From Cupriavidus sp. 2SB (lineage in GTDB: Bacteria; Pseudomonadota; Gammaproteobacteria; Burkholderiales; Burkholderiaceae), in NCBI RefSeq assembly GCF_005503625.1, contig NZ_SCMX01000023.1, positions 24,067 through 88,066 on the forward strand: DNA of 64,000 nt, given 5' to 3'. Below are positions 24,819-36,894 of this stretch, piece by piece. Every line of letters starts with the position of its first letter. Within the stretch, counting starts at the first letter, position 1. Made by a program: the position numbers and the translations under genes. Under the pieces are notes generated by a model. It worked only from the letters and a program-made list of their open reading frames with translations, did not search any database and was not told the DNA's origin.

Positions 24819-24845
24819 CCCCTCTCCCACCGTGTGGGAGAGGGG
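24819..24845. repeat. Single GGGAGAGGGG-family palindrome between gltD and the GNAT gene
   Basis: CCCCTCTCCCAC (24819-24830) and GTGGGAGAGGGG (24834-24845) form a perfect 12-bp stem with a 3-nt loop. It has no T tract and lies between two convergent genes. It matches the hairpins in the paired elements at 57346 and 60171, so it belongs to one dispersed family. Confidence 0.8.
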
Positions 24846-24867
24846 AGCCAGACGGCGGGTGATGAAT

Positions 24868-25386
24868 TTACAGCCCACACTCCATCAACACCGCCCCCTC
24901 CCCATACGTCGCCAGCTTCGCGCCAAGCGAATGCCTCGCCACCGGCGCGTACCCAAGCTTGCGCCAGAATCCATCGGCATCCTGTACGGCGACCAGCCGT
25001 GAAGACCGCAGGCCCGCATTCCACGCCACCTCGCGCGCCGCCTCGTAGAGCTGCACCGCCAGACCCGCCCCACGCCCGATCGGCGCTACGGCCATGTCAT
25101 GCACGAACCACGTCAGCGATTCGCTATCGCGCCAGTCCCGCGCGAGTGCGCCATTCCATGGCGGCAACGATGTCTCGGGCCAGGCGTGCGTGAACAGATA
25201 GGCGGCCAATGTCCCATCGGGCAATCCGGAGATCCAGCAAGTGGAGGGCGAGAGGTCCAGTCGGCTCGCCAGCGCCGCGGCAGTTTCCACGAGCGCGGCG
25301 CCATAGCATTGCGCCTGGATATCGAGCACGGCGGGCAAGTCGGCGGCGCGCATCGGCCGCAGCGTGAATTCTGACTTCGGATGCAT
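24868..25386 (-). CDS. GNAT-family N-acetyltransferase, substrate unknown
   Basis: The product has 172 residues. The opening FTLRPMRAADLPAVLDIQAQCYG is a typical GNAT first strand and helix. The acetyl-CoA pyrophosphate loop appears as VAPIGRGAGLAVQLYEAA, followed by GLRSSRLVAVQDADGFWRKLGY, the usual C-terminal strand-helix with the product-release aromatic. Nothing indicates the acceptor. The chosen ATG 25386 (MHPKSEFTLRP) begins just before the domain; an in-frame start at 25488 would add 34 unrelated residues. It is convergent with gltD. Confidence 0.85.
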   Translation of the reverse strand: MHPKSEFTLRPMRAADLPAVLDIQAQCYGAALVETAAALASRLDLSPSTCWISGLPDGTLAAYLFTHAWPETSLPPWNGALARDWRDSESLTWFVHDMAVAPIGRGAGLAVQLYEAAREVAWNAGLRSSRLVAVQDADGFWRKLGYAPVARHSLGAKLATYGEGAVLMECGL

Positions 25387-25560
25387 CGGCGGATTATACG
25401 AGCGCTCACATTGGGGTCCGCCCTGAGAGCGTTTACGTGTCTGTGCCGCGCCCGCTCTTCTTCTTAGAATTTCCACAGAACATAACAAAAGAAACTGCCT
25501 CGAGAATCCCTTTCAGCCGAACTGGTGCCGCTGCGGTGGGCTGCGGCCCGGAGGAAATTG

Positions 25561-26649
25561 ATGACCGAAGTACGCGTTTGTATGCGGCTTTGGCGAGGTC
25601 AAGCGAAGTTGCCAATACTCGCTGCCAAGTGGTTGGGGTGTGCAGTTGTCTGCCTGAGCGGCATGACGACGGTCCTCGCTCAGCCTCCTGCTTTCGCCCA
25701 GCTTGCGAGCATTCCGCACAGCTCCCGCGCGGAATTGCAGAATCGCCAGATATCTTTCCCGGCGCGGTCGCTGCGCATGATCGTGCCATTCCCGGCCGGC
25801 AGTGTGGCCGATGCCGTCGCGCGCCTGCTCGCCGAGCGGCTGGAGGTACGGCTGGCGGTGCCTGTCGAAGTGGATAACCGTCCGGGTGCATCGGGCACCA
25901 TGGCCGGCGACCTCGTGGCCAAGGCCAGTTCCGATGGGCACACGCTGTTGTTCCATCAGGCCAACATGCTGATCCAGCCAGGGCTGGAGCCCGTGCCTTA
26001 CGACGTGATGCGCGACTTCACGCCCGTGGCCCGGGTGGCTGCCACGCCGCTGTTTCTCGTCATCGACGGACGGCTGCCGATGACGACGTCGCAGCAGTGG
26101 GTTACCGCTGTGCGCTCGAATCCGGCGTCGTACAGCTTCGGCTATGGTCAGCCCGGGAGTCCTTCCCATCTCTATGCCGAGTACGCGGTGCGCAGCGTCT
26201 CGAACGGTGTGCCGCTGGTCACCGCCAAGGGCGAGAATGCCGTCGTCCAGGAAATGCTGGCGGGCCGCATCAGCGCCTGTTTCTGTTCGTGGACGGCCGT
26301 GCAGAGTCATGTGCGATCAGGCGCACTCAAGATACTTGGCGTGGCTGGGCCGCTGCGGTCGCCGCTGGCGCCGCAAGTGCCCACGCTGCAAGAGTCGGGC
26401 CTCGATGGCTATGGCGCCCTGGCGTGGTACGGCGTCATGGCCCCTGCCAAGACGCCACGAGCCATTGTCGCCCGCCTGGCCGGCGAGTTGGACAACGTGA
26501 CAAACGAGCGGGACGTGCAGACCCAGTTGCTGGCTGCCGGGCTCACGCCGGTGCGGGATTCGCCCGAGGCTTTCGCCACGGCCATCCGGTCGGAATCCGT
26601 ACAGTGGCAGGTCATCATGAGGCAAGGCGGGACACGCGCTGAACCCTGA
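25561..26649 (+). CDS. Bug-family periplasmic solute-binding protein (tripartite tricarboxylate transporter type), orphan
   Basis: The product has 362 residues with a long N-terminal region including a signal-like helix (ILAAKWLGCAVVCLSGMT) and AFAQ near the predicted cleavage. The mature part carries Bug hallmarks: RMIVPFPAGSVADAVARLLAERL (start of domain 1), VDNRPGASGTMAGDLVAK, the ANM ligand-loop region, FGYGQPGSPSHLYAEY, and VPTLQESGLDGYGALAWYGVMAP. These proteins bind carboxylates or related small molecules. No tctA/tctB membrane genes adjoin it, which is common for Bug paralogues in Burkholderiales. ATG 25561 has a strong GGAGG 6 nt upstream. Confidence 0.88.
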   Translation: MTEVRVCMRLWRGQAKLPILAAKWLGCAVVCLSGMTTVLAQPPAFAQLASIPHSSRAELQNRQISFPARSLRMIVPFPAGSVADAVARLLAERLEVRLAVPVEVDNRPGASGTMAGDLVAKASSDGHTLLFHQANMLIQPGLEPVPYDVMRDFTPVARVAATPLFLVIDGRLPMTTSQQWVTAVRSNPASYSFGYGQPGSPSHLYAEYAVRSVSNGVPLVTAKGENAVVQEMLAGRISACFCSWTAVQSHVRSGALKILGVAGPLRSPLAPQVPTLQESGLDGYGALAWYGVMAPAKTPRAIVARLAGELDNVTNERDVQTQLLAAGLTPVRDSPEAFATAIRSESVQWQVIMRQGGTRAEP

Positions 26650-26776
26650 GTGCGGCCCGGCTGGTACGCCTCCCGAGGGCAGGTGGCGCGTAGTCCGCAT
26701 CTGCAGATGCCACCTCGTTTCCCACCGGATGCCGATTGTTGTCGTGCTGGCAATGGTGAGATCACCACACGGGACA

Positions 26777-26804
26777 GTGACCGGTAGGTAGTAGCCCTTA
26801 TAAT
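26777..26804 (+). promoter_or_regulatory. Candidate promoter for the mla operon
   Basis: A perfect TATAAT (26799-26804) lies 28 nt before the mlaF start, with GTGACC (four of six to TTGACA) 16 nt upstream of it. Spacing and position suit a sigma-70 promoter with a short leader. Confidence 0.5.
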
Positions 26805-26831
26805 GGCGACCTGCCTAAAACCGGTGACATT

Positions 26832-27683
26832 GTGAGCGCTACCGTGCCGAACCCTGCTGGCCAGCTTGCTACCGGCCCGAACATCGTCGAACTCACGGAC
26901 GTCGATTTCGCGTATGCCGATGGCGCCACGCCCATACTTTCCGGGCTTTCGATGCGTTTTCCGCGTGGAAAGGTCGTAGCGGTCATGGGCGGATCGGGCT
27001 GCGGCAAGACCACCGTGATGCGGCTGATCGGCGGCATGGTGCGCCCCCAACGAGGCCGTGTGACGTTCAATGGCGCCGATATCGACACCATGGATCAGCC
27101 CGGTCTCTATGCCGTGCGGCGTCAGATGGGCATGCTCTTTCAGTTCGGGGCCCTGTTCACTGACCTCTCCGTCTTCGATAATGTGGCGTTTCCACTACGC
27201 GAGCACACTGATCTGCCCGCGTCGATGATTCGTGATCTGGTGCTGATGAAGCTGAATGCCGTAGGGCTGCGCGGTGCGCGGGACCTGATGCCGGCACAGA
27301 TCTCGGGCGGTATGGCACGGCGGGTGGCGCTGGCCCGGGCGATTGCCCTGGATCCGGCGCTGCTGATGTACGACGAGCCGTTCGCCGGACTCGACCCGAT
27401 CTCGCTGGGCCTGACGGCCAACCTGATCCGCAACCTGAATGACGCGCTGGGCGCCACCACGATCATCGTCTCGCACGATGTGCAGGAGACGTTCCAGATC
27501 GCGGACTACGTGTATTTCATTGCCAACGGCGGTATCGCGGCCGAAGGCGTGCCAGAGGAGCTGCGCCGGTCGGAAGATCCGTTCGTGCGCCAGTTTGTCC
27601 GTGCCGAGGCGGACGGCCCGGTGCCATTCCACTATGCCGGCCCCTCGTTGGCCGAAGATTTTCTCGCCGGAGGCTCGCGTTGA
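26832..27683 (+). CDS. mlaF: Phospholipid ABC transporter ATP-binding protein MlaF
   Basis: MlaF powers retrograde or anterograde glycerophospholipid traffic across the periplasm that keeps outer-membrane asymmetry. The product has 283 residues: Walker A in [17 protein letters not shown], the Q loop in [17 protein letters not shown], the Mla-type signature [16 protein letters not shown], Walker [14 protein letters not shown] and the switch His in [11 protein letters not shown]. It starts with GTG. The stop overlaps mlaE, opening the order mlaF-E-D-A-C-B. Confidence 0.95.
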   Translation: MSATVPNPAGQLATGPNIVELTDVDFAYADGATPILSGLSMRFPRGKVVAVMGGSGCGKTTVMRLIGGMVRPQRGRVTFNGADIDTMDQPGLYAVRRQMGMLFQFGALFTDLSVFDNVAFPLREHTDLPASMIRDLVLMKLNAVGLRGARDLMPAQISGGMARRVALARAIALDPALLMYDEPFAGLDPISLGLTANLIRNLNDALGATTIIVSHDVQETFQIADYVYFIANGGIAAEGVPEELRRSEDPFVRQFVRAEADGPVPFHYAGPSLAEDFLAGGSR

Positions 27684-28456
27684 CCGGCTTCTTCATCTCC
27701 ATCGGCGCCGCGCTGCGCCAGTTCGTGGGTGGCCTGGGCCGAGCGACGCGCATGTTCGTGGCATTGCTGGCGCTATCGCCTGCGCTCTTCCGCCGTTTCC
27801 GGCTGGTGACCGATCAGGTGTTCTTCGTGGGCAACCTGTCCCTGCTGATCATCGCGGTGTCGGGGCTGTTCGTCGGATTCGTGCTGGGCTTGCAGGGCTA
27901 CTACACGCTGAACCGGTACGGCTCGGAACAGGCGCTGGGGCTGCTCGTGGCGCTCTCGCTGGTGCGCGAGCTGGGTCCGGTGGTGTCGGCGCTGCTGTTT
28001 GCGGGCCGCGCCGGTACGTCGCTGACGGCCGAGATCGGCCTGATGAAAGCGGGCGAGCAACTTACGGCCATGGAAATGATGGCCGTGAATCCGCTGCAAC
28101 GCGTGATAGCGCCGCGCTTCTGGGGTGGCGTGATTGCCATGCCGGTGCTGGCGGCCATTTTCAGCGCCGTGGGCATCCTGGGCGGCTATGTCGTGGGTGT
28201 GCAGTTGATCGGCGTGGATGCCGGCGCGTTCTGGTCGCAGATGCAGGGCGGTGTCGATGTGCGCGCCGACGTGCTCAATGGCGTGATCAAGAGCTTCATC
28301 TTTGGTGTCGCGGTGACGTTCATTGCGTTGTACCAGGGGTTTGAGGCCAACCCGACGCCTGAAGGGGTATCGCGCGCCACGACGCGCACCGTGGTGATGG
28401 CGTCGCTGGCCGTGCTGGGGCTGGATTTCCTGCTGACCGCGCTGATGTTCAGCTAA
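27680..28456 (+). CDS. mlaE: Phospholipid ABC transporter permease MlaE
   Basis: The product has 258 residues with an amphipathic N-terminal helix and about five membrane segments. The MlaE/YrbE-specific [21 protein letters not shown] region is present, as is [22 protein letters not shown], the cytoplasmic coupling helix. The start is TTG at 27680, overlapping the mlaF stop (TTGA), with GGAGG 6 nt upstream; an ATG start would truncate the first helix. Confidence 0.94.
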   Translation: MTGFFISIGAALRQFVGGLGRATRMFVALLALSPALFRRFRLVTDQVFFVGNLSLLIIAVSGLFVGFVLGLQGYYTLNRYGSEQALGLLVALSLVRELGPVVSALLFAGRAGTSLTAEIGLMKAGEQLTAMEMMAVNPLQRVIAPRFWGGVIAMPVLAAIFSAVGILGGYVVGVQLIGVDAGAFWSQMQGGVDVRADVLNGVIKSFIFGVAVTFIALYQGFEANPTPEGVSRATTRTVVMASLAVLGLDFLLTALMFS

Positions 28457-28477
28457 AGCTTTCCAAAAGAGACTCGC

Positions 28478-29053
28478 ATGAAGAAAAATTCGCTCGATTA
28501 CTGGGTGGGGCTGTTTGTGGTGGTGGGCTTTGCTGCACTGCTGTTCCTGGCGCTCAAGGCCGGCAACCTGAGCAGCTTTTCGTTCCAGGACACCTATACG
28601 GTAACCGCCAACTTCGACAATATCGGCGGCCTGAAGCCGCGCGCACCGGTCAAGAGCGCGGGTGTGGTGGTGGGCCGTGTGTCGTCGATCACGTTCGACG
28701 ACAAGGAGTACCTGGCCAAGGTGACGATGCACCTGGACAAGCGCTTCGAATTCCCGAGAGATACCTCGGCCAAGATTCTGACCTCGGGCCTGCTGGGCGA
28801 GCAGTACATCGGGCTCGAAGCGGGCGGCGACGACAAGATGCTGGCGCAGGGCAGCAAGATCACGATGACCCAGTCCGCCGTGGTGCTCGAGAACCTGATC
28901 GGTCAGTTCCTCTATAACAAGGCCGCGGATGCGGGCGGCGGCAGCTCGCCGGCCCCTGCCTCGACGCCGGCTACCCCTTCTTCTTCGACGGATACGTCCG
29001 GCTCGGGCGCGGCAGCCTTGCCTGCGGCGCCGGGGCTTGGCGGCAGCAAATGA
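28478..29053 (+). CDS. mlaD: MCE-domain substrate-binding subunit MlaD
   Basis: The product has 191 residues: one N-terminal transmembrane anchor (YWVGLFVVVGFAALLFLALK), an MCE domain of about 80 residues (TVTANFDNIGGLKPRAPVKS through GLLGEQYIGLE), and a helix that lines the hexamer pore. A Ser/Pro/Ala-rich low-complexity tail follows. MlaD hexamers on MlaE receive phospholipid from MlaC. The stop overlaps the mlaA start by 4 nt. Confidence 0.95.
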   Translation: MKKNSLDYWVGLFVVVGFAALLFLALKAGNLSSFSFQDTYTVTANFDNIGGLKPRAPVKSAGVVVGRVSSITFDDKEYLAKVTMHLDKRFEFPRDTSAKILTSGLLGEQYIGLEAGGDDKMLAQGSKITMTQSAVVLENLIGQFLYNKAADAGGGSSPAPASTPATPSSSTDTSGSGAAALPAAPGLGGSK

Positions 29054-29823
29054 GTTCCTATCAACGCCTGATCGCGGCCTCCGTTGCCGCCTTTGCCCTG
29101 GCGGGTTGCGCCACGGGTCCCCAAGCCAACCCGGCCGATCCGCTGGAACCCTTCAATCGCGGCGTCAGCACGTTCAACGACAACCTCGACCGCTACGCGC
29201 TGAAGCCGGTGGCCGAGGGTTACCAGAACGTCGTGCCTTCGCCGGTGCGCACGGCAGTAGGCAATTTCTTCTCCAACATCAGCGATGTCTACTCGGCCGG
29301 CAACAACCTGCTGCAGGGCAAGCCGACGCGTGCGATGGAAGACACGATGCGCGTGGCCATCAACAGCGTGCTGGGTATCGGTGGCCTGATCGACATCGCC
29401 ACGCCGGCTGGCCTGCCCAAGTACAAGGAAGATTTTGGCCAAACACTGGGGGTCTGGGGTGTGCCGACGGGCCCATACCTGGTGCTGCCGCTGTTCGGGC
29501 CGAGCAGCGTGCGCGACGCGTCGGGCATGGTGGTGGACCGTTTCATGGATCCCACCTTCTATATCTCGCCGTGGACCGCCAGCCTTGCAGTATCGGGGGT
29601 TCGCGTGGTCGACGGCCGGGCACAGTTGCTAGGTGCGTCCAACCTGATCGAGGCCGCGGCGCTGGACAAGTACTCGTTCCTGCGCGATTCGTACCTGCAG
29701 CGCCGCCAGTACCTGATCTATGACGGCAATCCGCCGAAGTCCAAGGACGACGAGGATGACGGAGACGACAAGCCGGCACCGAAGGACGATGGCGCGGCAC
29801 CCACCACGACGAGCGCTGGCTGA
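29050..29823 (+). CDS. mlaA: Outer-membrane phospholipid-removal lipoprotein MlaA (VacJ)
   Basis: The product has 257 residues with signal and lipobox FALAGCATG (Cys20). Family blocks follow: NPADPLEPFNRGVSTFND, VRTAVGNFFSNISDVYSAGNNLLQGK, INSVLGIGGLIDIATPAGLP, EDFGQTLGVWGVPTGPYLVLP and YLQRRQYLIYDG. The tail is Asp/Lys-rich and disordered. MlaA sits with an outer-membrane porin and extracts misplaced phospholipid for MlaC. Here it lies inside the mla operon, the arrangement known from many betaproteobacteria, not separate as in E. coli. Confidence 0.95.
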   Translation: MSSYQRLIAASVAAFALAGCATGPQANPADPLEPFNRGVSTFNDNLDRYALKPVAEGYQNVVPSPVRTAVGNFFSNISDVYSAGNNLLQGKPTRAMEDTMRVAINSVLGIGGLIDIATPAGLPKYKEDFGQTLGVWGVPTGPYLVLPLFGPSSVRDASGMVVDRFMDPTFYISPWTASLAVSGVRVVDGRAQLLGASNLIEAAALDKYSFLRDSYLQRRQYLIYDGNPPKSKDDEDDGDDKPAPKDDGAAPTTTSAG

Positions 29824-30043
29824 TCCGGCGCCAGCCCAGTCCAGTCAAGGACGTACGGCGCTGTGAGCGCGGTGTCAGCCCTGAAACAAAGTGTTTGAAA
29901 GTGGTGTCTCAAGCATGATTCGGGCAGCGTCGCGACGGCGCCTATGTTTCAATGAGCCCGTCCCGGCGCCGTGTCTGGTGTACCGGGAGGGCGTGACCCT
30001 GCCGATATTGCAGTGTCACCACAATGAAAAGAGGAAAATTCAC

Positions 30044-30667
30044 ATGCTCAAGCGAGTTCTGCTTCCATTCCTGACTGTCCTGGCATTCTCGGGCGCCGCA
30101 CAGGCCCAGGCCATCGACACTGCCACGCCGGATGGTCTGGTCAAGACCGTCGTGAACGACGTGATGGCGACCGTGCAGGCCGACAAGGACATGCAGGCTG
30201 GCAACATCGGCAAGATCACGCAACTTGTGGAACAGAAGATCCTGCCGCATGCCGATTTCACGCGCACCACGCAGATCGCCATGGGCCGTAACTGGTCGAA
30301 AGCGTCGCCCGAGCAGCAGAAAGTGATCGCCGACGAGTTCAAGACGTTGCTGATCCGTACCTACGCAGGCGCCATCGCGCAGATCCGCGACCAGAAGGTG
30401 CAGTTCCGTCCGTACCGTGGCACTGCGGAGGACACCGACGCGACGATCCGTACGCAGGTCATCAACAAGGGCGAGCCGATCCAGATGGATTACCGCCTTG
30501 AGAAGACCGCTGCAGGCTGGAAAGTCTATGACATCAACGTGCTGGGCGCGTGGCTGACCGAAGCCTACAAGGGCAGCTTCAACACGATTGCTACCCAGCA
30601 GGGTATTGACGGCATCATCAAGACGCTGCAGGACCGCAACCGCCAGTTGGCCAACGCCAAGGGCTGA
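30044..30667 (+). CDS. mlaC: Periplasmic phospholipid-binding protein MlaC
   Basis: The product has 207 residues with signal peptide VLAFSGAAQAQA, then the MlaC/Ttg2 fold: ILPHADFTRTTQIAMGRNWSK, EFKTLLIRTYAGAIAQI, MDYRLEKTAAGWKVYDINVLGAWL and the C-terminal helix. It shuttles phospholipid between MlaA and MlaFEDB. ATG 30044 has AGAGGA 9 nt upstream. A 220-nt gap after mlaA makes a secondary promoter possible, but none is clear by eye. Confidence 0.95.
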   Translation: MLKRVLLPFLTVLAFSGAAQAQAIDTATPDGLVKTVVNDVMATVQADKDMQAGNIGKITQLVEQKILPHADFTRTTQIAMGRNWSKASPEQQKVIADEFKTLLIRTYAGAIAQIRDQKVQFRPYRGTAEDTDATIRTQVINKGEPIQMDYRLEKTAAGWKVYDINVLGAWLTEAYKGSFNTIATQQGIDGIIKTLQDRNRQLANAKG

Positions 30668-30807
30668 CTGTCCATGTGACGCTGGAAACCGTTGCGCCGC
30701 AACATGGCGCGCGGATCTGGTCTACAATGGTCGCTCGCTCCCGGCTGTTGCACTTTTTTGTTTGCAGGCGGGAGTTTCGATTCCTCTCCCGAAGCCTCCC
30801 TGATCCC

Positions 30808-31107
30808 ATGCCAGCCTTTGGCTCCTCGCTGACCAACCGCAACGCCGCCGACGTGCTGCGTGACGGGCTGTCGCATGTGCGGCAGGGCGACGTGACGGTG
30901 GATTGCAGTGCGCTGACCCACGTCGATTCGTCGGCCGTGGCCGTGCTGCTGGCGTGGCAGCGTGCTGCCGAGCAACGTGGCCAGACACTGGCGCTCCAGG
31001 GTGTGCCACCGCAGTTGCAGTCGCTGGCCAGCCTTTACGGCGTCGACACCCTGCTGGGTCTGTCCGCCGGCGCCACCCTCCCGCAGCACCACCACCACCG
31101 ACATTGA
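30808..31107 (+). CDS. mlaB: STAS-domain protein MlaB
   Basis: The product has 99 residues and a single STAS domain: GDVTVDCSALTHVDSSAVAVLL holds the conserved DSSAV segment that contacts MlaF, followed by GVPPQLQSLASLYGVDTLL. MlaB stabilises and activates the MlaF ATPase. The C-terminus ends in a His-rich stretch (QHHHHRH). The frame is open further upstream (ATG 30676) but that region is not STAS-like, so MPAFGSSL at 30808 is preferred. Confidence 0.9.
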   Translation: MPAFGSSLTNRNAADVLRDGLSHVRQGDVTVDCSALTHVDSSAVAVLLAWQRAAEQRGQTLALQGVPPQLQSLASLYGVDTLLGLSAGATLPQHHHHRH

Positions 31108-31216
31108 ACCGGCATCCGTTGCCGTGCGCGGACTCAAGCGCGCGGTCATGCGATGCCACGGCGTCGGGCCTGGCCCGCCGTCGCGCAGGTCAGAGCGGGA
31201 GAACCCCCGCATCCCC

Positions 31217-31222
31217 TATAAT
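31217..31222 (+). promoter_or_regulatory. Candidate -10 element upstream of the ABC-2 exporter genes
   Basis: A perfect TATAAT occurs in the 222-nt gap between mlaB and the ATPase gene, about 108 nt before the latter. No convincing -35 hexamer is seen at 16-18 nt. Confidence 0.3.
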
Positions 31223-31329
31223 TCCGGGTTGTTCGTCCCCAAGTCGCCCCCAACTGCCCTGAGACCATTCCCTCAGGTGCTTCGCGGCTAACCTCAGGGT
31301 CGCTTCCCAACTCCAAGAGAGGCCCGGCC

Positions 31330-32306
<977 letters not shown>

Positions 32307-32310
<4 letters not shown>

Positions 32311-33128
32311 AGAACCCCGTCGACGTGGATGTGACCCAGCAGCAACGGCTGGATGCGATGGCCGTGGGCGGGCTGGTGGGCTTCCGCACGCTGCTCTACA
32401 AGGAAGTGCTGCGTTTCTGGAAGGTCGCCTTCCAGACCGTGGCCGCGCCGGTGCTGACCGCCGTGCTGTACCTGCTGATCTTCGGCCATGTGCTCGAAGG
32501 CCGCGTGCGCGTCTATGACCAGATCAGCTACACCGCATTCCTGGTGCCTGGCCTGGTGATGATGAGCGTGCTGCAAAATGCGTTCGCGAACAGTTCTTCG
32601 TCGCTGATCCAGTCCAAGATCACAGGCAATCTCGTATTTATCATGCTGCCGCCGCTGTCGCACTGGGAGATGTTCGGCGCCTATGTGGTGGCGTCGATCA
32701 TCCGCGGACTCAGCGTTGGCCTGGGCGTGCTGCTGGTGACGGCATGGTTTGCCAACCTGCACTTCGCCCATCCGTTCTGGATCCTGCTGTTCGGTCTGGG
32801 CGGTGCGGGCATCCTGGGCACGCTGGGGCTGATCGCCGGCATCTGGGCGGAGAAATTCGATCAACTGGCCGCGTTCCAGAACTTCCTGATCATGCCGGCA
32901 ACGTTCCTGTCCGGCGTGTTCTATTCGATTCATTCCCTGCCGCCGTTCTGGCAGGCGGTGTCGCACGCCAATCCGTTCTTCTACATGATCGACGGATTCC
33001 GCTACGGCTTCTTCGGCGTGTCCGACGTGCCGCCGCTGTACAGCCTGGCCGTGGTGGCGGTGGCATTCGTCGTGCTGGCCGCGCTGGCGCTGCACCTGCT
33101 GCGCAAGGGTTACAAGCTGCGGCATTGA
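32307..33128 (+). CDS. ABC-2 type exporter permease (NodJ-like)
   Basis: The product has 273 residues with six hydrophobic segments and the ABC-2 membrane fold. A cytoplasmic helix (GFRTLLYKEVLRFWKV) leads into the first segment. The conserved block FLIMPATFLSGVFYSIHSLPPFWQAVSHANPF near the C-terminus (shown as two adjoining parts, about residues 190-222) is characteristic. It overlaps the ATPase stop (ATGA) and so forms a two-gene exporter. Confidence 0.9.
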
Positions 33129-33173
33129 TCGACGTCGATCCGCCGCCATTCACTGATTACATTTGAGACAGAC

Positions 33174-33422
33174 ATGCTGCCTACACCGGAACAAGTCAGG
33201 GATTACATTGCCCAAGGGTTGCCCTGCGAACATCTGCAAGTGGAAGGCGATGGCCAGCACTTCTTCGCCACCATCGTGAGCGCGGAGTTCGATGGCAAGC
33301 GCCTGATCCAGCGTCACCAGCGGGTCTACGCGGCCCTGGGTGACCGTATGCGCGCGGAGATCCATGCGCTGTCGATGAAGACGCTGACGCCTGCCGAGTG
33401 GCAGGCCGGGGCCGACAAGTAA
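33174..33422 (+). CDS. ibaG: BolA/IbaG-family protein
   Basis: The product has 82 residues with a class II-KH-like BolA fold. The LQVEGDGQHFFATIVSAEF strand pair comes first, then FDGKRLIQRHQRVYAALGDRM with the conserved His of the RHQ motif, and IHALSMKTLTPAEW, the standard C-terminal segment. BolA/IbaG proteins work with monothiol glutaredoxins in iron-sulfur trafficking. A position between mla-type genes and murA matches the E. coli mlaFEDCB-ibaG-murA order. Confidence 0.92.
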   Translation: MLPTPEQVRDYIAQGLPCEHLQVEGDGQHFFATIVSAEFDGKRLIQRHQRVYAALGDRMRAEIHALSMKTLTPAEWQAGADK

Positions 33423-33474
33423 GCGGCGCCACACAACAGATCAACTGCCGCCTGGACGTGTGTCGGGGCGGTGA

Positions 33475-34737
<1,263 letters not shown>

Positions 34738-34815
34738 GCCACGTACACCATCGACTATCGAACATCGACGAAGATCGTATCGAGTCGCCCCCTGAACGCG
34801 TTTGAAGAATCTACG

Positions 34816-35490
34816 ATGAGCCCCGCTTTCAATGCCTCGCCCAACCAGCTGACGCTGGCGCTCTCCAAGGGCCGCATCTTCAAGGAAACGCTGCCGCTCC
34901 TGGCCGCTGCCGGCATCGAGGTCACCGAGGACCCGGAAACCTCGCGCAAGCTGATCCTGCCCACGACCGATCCCGCCGTGCGCGTGATCATCGTGCGCGC
35001 TTCGGACGTGCCCACGTACGTGCAGTACGGCGCCGCGGACTTTGGCGTGGCGGGCAAGGACGTGCTGATGGAACATGGCATGACCGGCCTGTATGCACCG
35101 ATCGATCTGAACATCGCTCGCTGCCGCATGTCGGTGGCGGTGCCGGCCGGTTTCGACTACGCCAATGCCGTGCGTCAGGGTGCGCGGCTGGCAGTGGCCA
35201 CCAAGTATGTGCAGACCGCGCGTGAGCACTTCGCCAAGAAGGGCGTCCACGTGGATCTGATCAAGCTCTATGGGTCGATGGAACTGGGTCCGCTGGTAGG
35301 ACTGTCCGACGCCATCGTCGATCTGGTCAGCACAGGTGGCACGCTGCGCGCGAACAACCTCGTCGAGGTGGAGGAGATCGTGCAGATCTCGTCGCGGCTG
35401 GTGGTCAACCAGGCGGCATTGAAGCTCAAGCGGGAACGGCTGACGCCGATTCTGGACGCATTTGAACGGGCCTCGGCGGCAATCGCCTGA
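34816..35490 (+). CDS. hisG: ATP phosphoribosyltransferase, short form
   Basis: HisG starts histidine synthesis by joining ATP and PRPP. The product has only 224 residues, the short form that lacks the regulatory C-terminal domain and needs HisZ for allosteric feedback; no hisZ lies in this window. Conserved parts are [33 protein letters not shown], and the PRPP loop region [14 protein letters not shown]. It is the first gene of the his cluster, 78 nt after murA. Confidence 0.96.
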   Translation: MSPAFNASPNQLTLALSKGRIFKETLPLLAAAGIEVTEDPETSRKLILPTTDPAVRVIIVRASDVPTYVQYGAADFGVAGKDVLMEHGMTGLYAPIDLNIARCRMSVAVPAGFDYANAVRQGARLAVATKYVQTAREHFAKKGVHVDLIKLYGSMELGPLVGLSDAIVDLVSTGGTLRANNLVEVEEIVQISSRLVVNQAALKLKRERLTPILDAFERASAAIA

Positions 35491-35526
35491 GGTGAAGTTG
35501 ATCGGGGACCCGCAAGGAACGAAGTC

Positions 35527-36861
35527 ATGAACGAATCCGAAATGGACAACCTGTCGATCCGCAGGCTCGATTCGACCGAGCCCGGCTTCGCTGAAGCGTT
35601 GCGGCAGGTACTGGCCTTCGAAGCCTCGGAAGACGAGGCCATCGACCGCGCCGCAGCCGACATCCTGGCCGATGTGCGCCGTCGTGGCGATGAGGCCGTG
35701 CTGGAATACACGCGCCGTTTCGACCGCGTGGAAGCCGCGTCGATGGGCGCGCTGGAAATCCCGCAGTCGGCGCTCGAAGCCGCGCTTGAAGAACTGGAAC
35801 CCAAGCGCCGCGCCGCGCTGGAAGCGGCCGCTGCCCGCGTGCGTGCCTATCACGAGAAGCAGAAGATCGAGTGCGGCAGCCATAGCTGGGAGTACACCGA
35901 ATCGGACGGCACGATGCTGGGTCAGAAGGTGACCCCGCTGGACCGCGTGGGCCTGTACGTGCCTGGCGGCAAGGCCGCATATCCGTCGTCTGTGCTGATG
36001 AACGCGATTCCGGCACGCGTGGCTGGCGTCAAGGAAGTGATCATGGTCGTGCCCACGCCCGGCGGCGTGCGCAACGAGCTGGTGCTCGCAGCCGCGCAGA
36101 TCGCCGGTGTGGATCGTGTTTTCACGATCGGTGGCGCACAGGCTGTGGGCGCGCTGGCCTACGGTACGGCCACGCTGCCGCAGGTGGACAAGATCGTCGG
36201 CCCGGGCAATGCCTATGTGGCGGCGGCCAAGCGCCGCGTGTTCGGCACGGTCGGTATCGACATGATCGCCGGCCCGTCCGAGATCCTGGTGATCTGCGAC
36301 GGCACGACCGATCCGGACTGGGTGGCGATGGATTTGTTCTCGCAGGCCGAGCACGATGAACTGGCGCAATCGATCCTGTTGTGCCCGGACGCCGACTATC
36401 TGCGTCGCGTCGAAGAGAGCATCCGTCGCCAGTTGCCGACGATGCCGCGCCGCGAGGTGATCGCCGCGTCGATCTCCGGGCGTGGCGCACTGATCAAGGT
36501 GCGCGACATGGAAGAGGCGTGCGACATCGCAAACGCCATTGCACCGGAGCACCTGGAGATTTCGGCCGAGAACCCGCGCCAGTGGAGCGAGAAGATCCGC
36601 CATGCTGGCGCGATCTTCCTGGGCCGCTACACGAGCGAGTCGCTGGGCGACTACTGCGCCGGTCCCAACCACGTGCTGCCGACCTCGCGCACGGCGCGCT
36701 TCTCGTCGCCGCTGGGCGTGTATGACTTCCAGAAGCGTTCAAGCCTGATCGAGGTCAGCGAGGGCGGGGCGCAGATGCTGGGCCAGATCGCCGCCGAACT
36801 TGCCTATGGCGAAGGGCTGCAGGCCCACGCGCGCAGCGCCGAGTATCGCTTCAAACGTTAA
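35527..36861 (+). CDS. hisD: Histidinol dehydrogenase
   Basis: HisD oxidises histidinol to histidine in two NAD+-dependent steps with a zinc site. The product has 444 residues. It shows [61 protein letters not shown], the catalytic EH pair in [10 protein letters not shown], the zinc-binding [10 protein letters not shown] and [11 protein letters not shown]. It lies 36 nt downstream of hisG on the same strand. Confidence 0.97.
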   Translation: MNESEMDNLSIRRLDSTEPGFAEALRQVLAFEASEDEAIDRAAADILADVRRRGDEAVLEYTRRFDRVEAASMGALEIPQSALEAALEELEPKRRAALEAAAARVRAYHEKQKIECGSHSWEYTESDGTMLGQKVTPLDRVGLYVPGGKAAYPSSVLMNAIPARVAGVKEVIMVVPTPGGVRNELVLAAAQIAGVDRVFTIGGAQAVGALAYGTATLPQVDKIVGPGNAYVAAAKRRVFGTVGIDMIAGPSEILVICDGTTDPDWVAMDLFSQAEHDELAQSILLCPDADYLRRVEESIRRQLPTMPRREVIAASISGRGALIKVRDMEEACDIANAIAPEHLEISAENPRQWSEKIRHAGAIFLGRYTSESLGDYCAGPNHVLPTSRTARFSSPLGVYDFQKRSSLIEVSEGGAQMLGQIAAELAYGEGLQAHARSAEYRFKR

Positions 36862-36894
36862 GTCAATTTCAGAGCCGCCTCCATAAGGATCGAT

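Noticed and set aside
30676..30807. An N-terminal extension of MlaB from an upstream ATG.
   Set aside because: The extra 44 residues are Arg/Phe-rich and not part of the STAS domain; a start at 30808 gives the usual family size.
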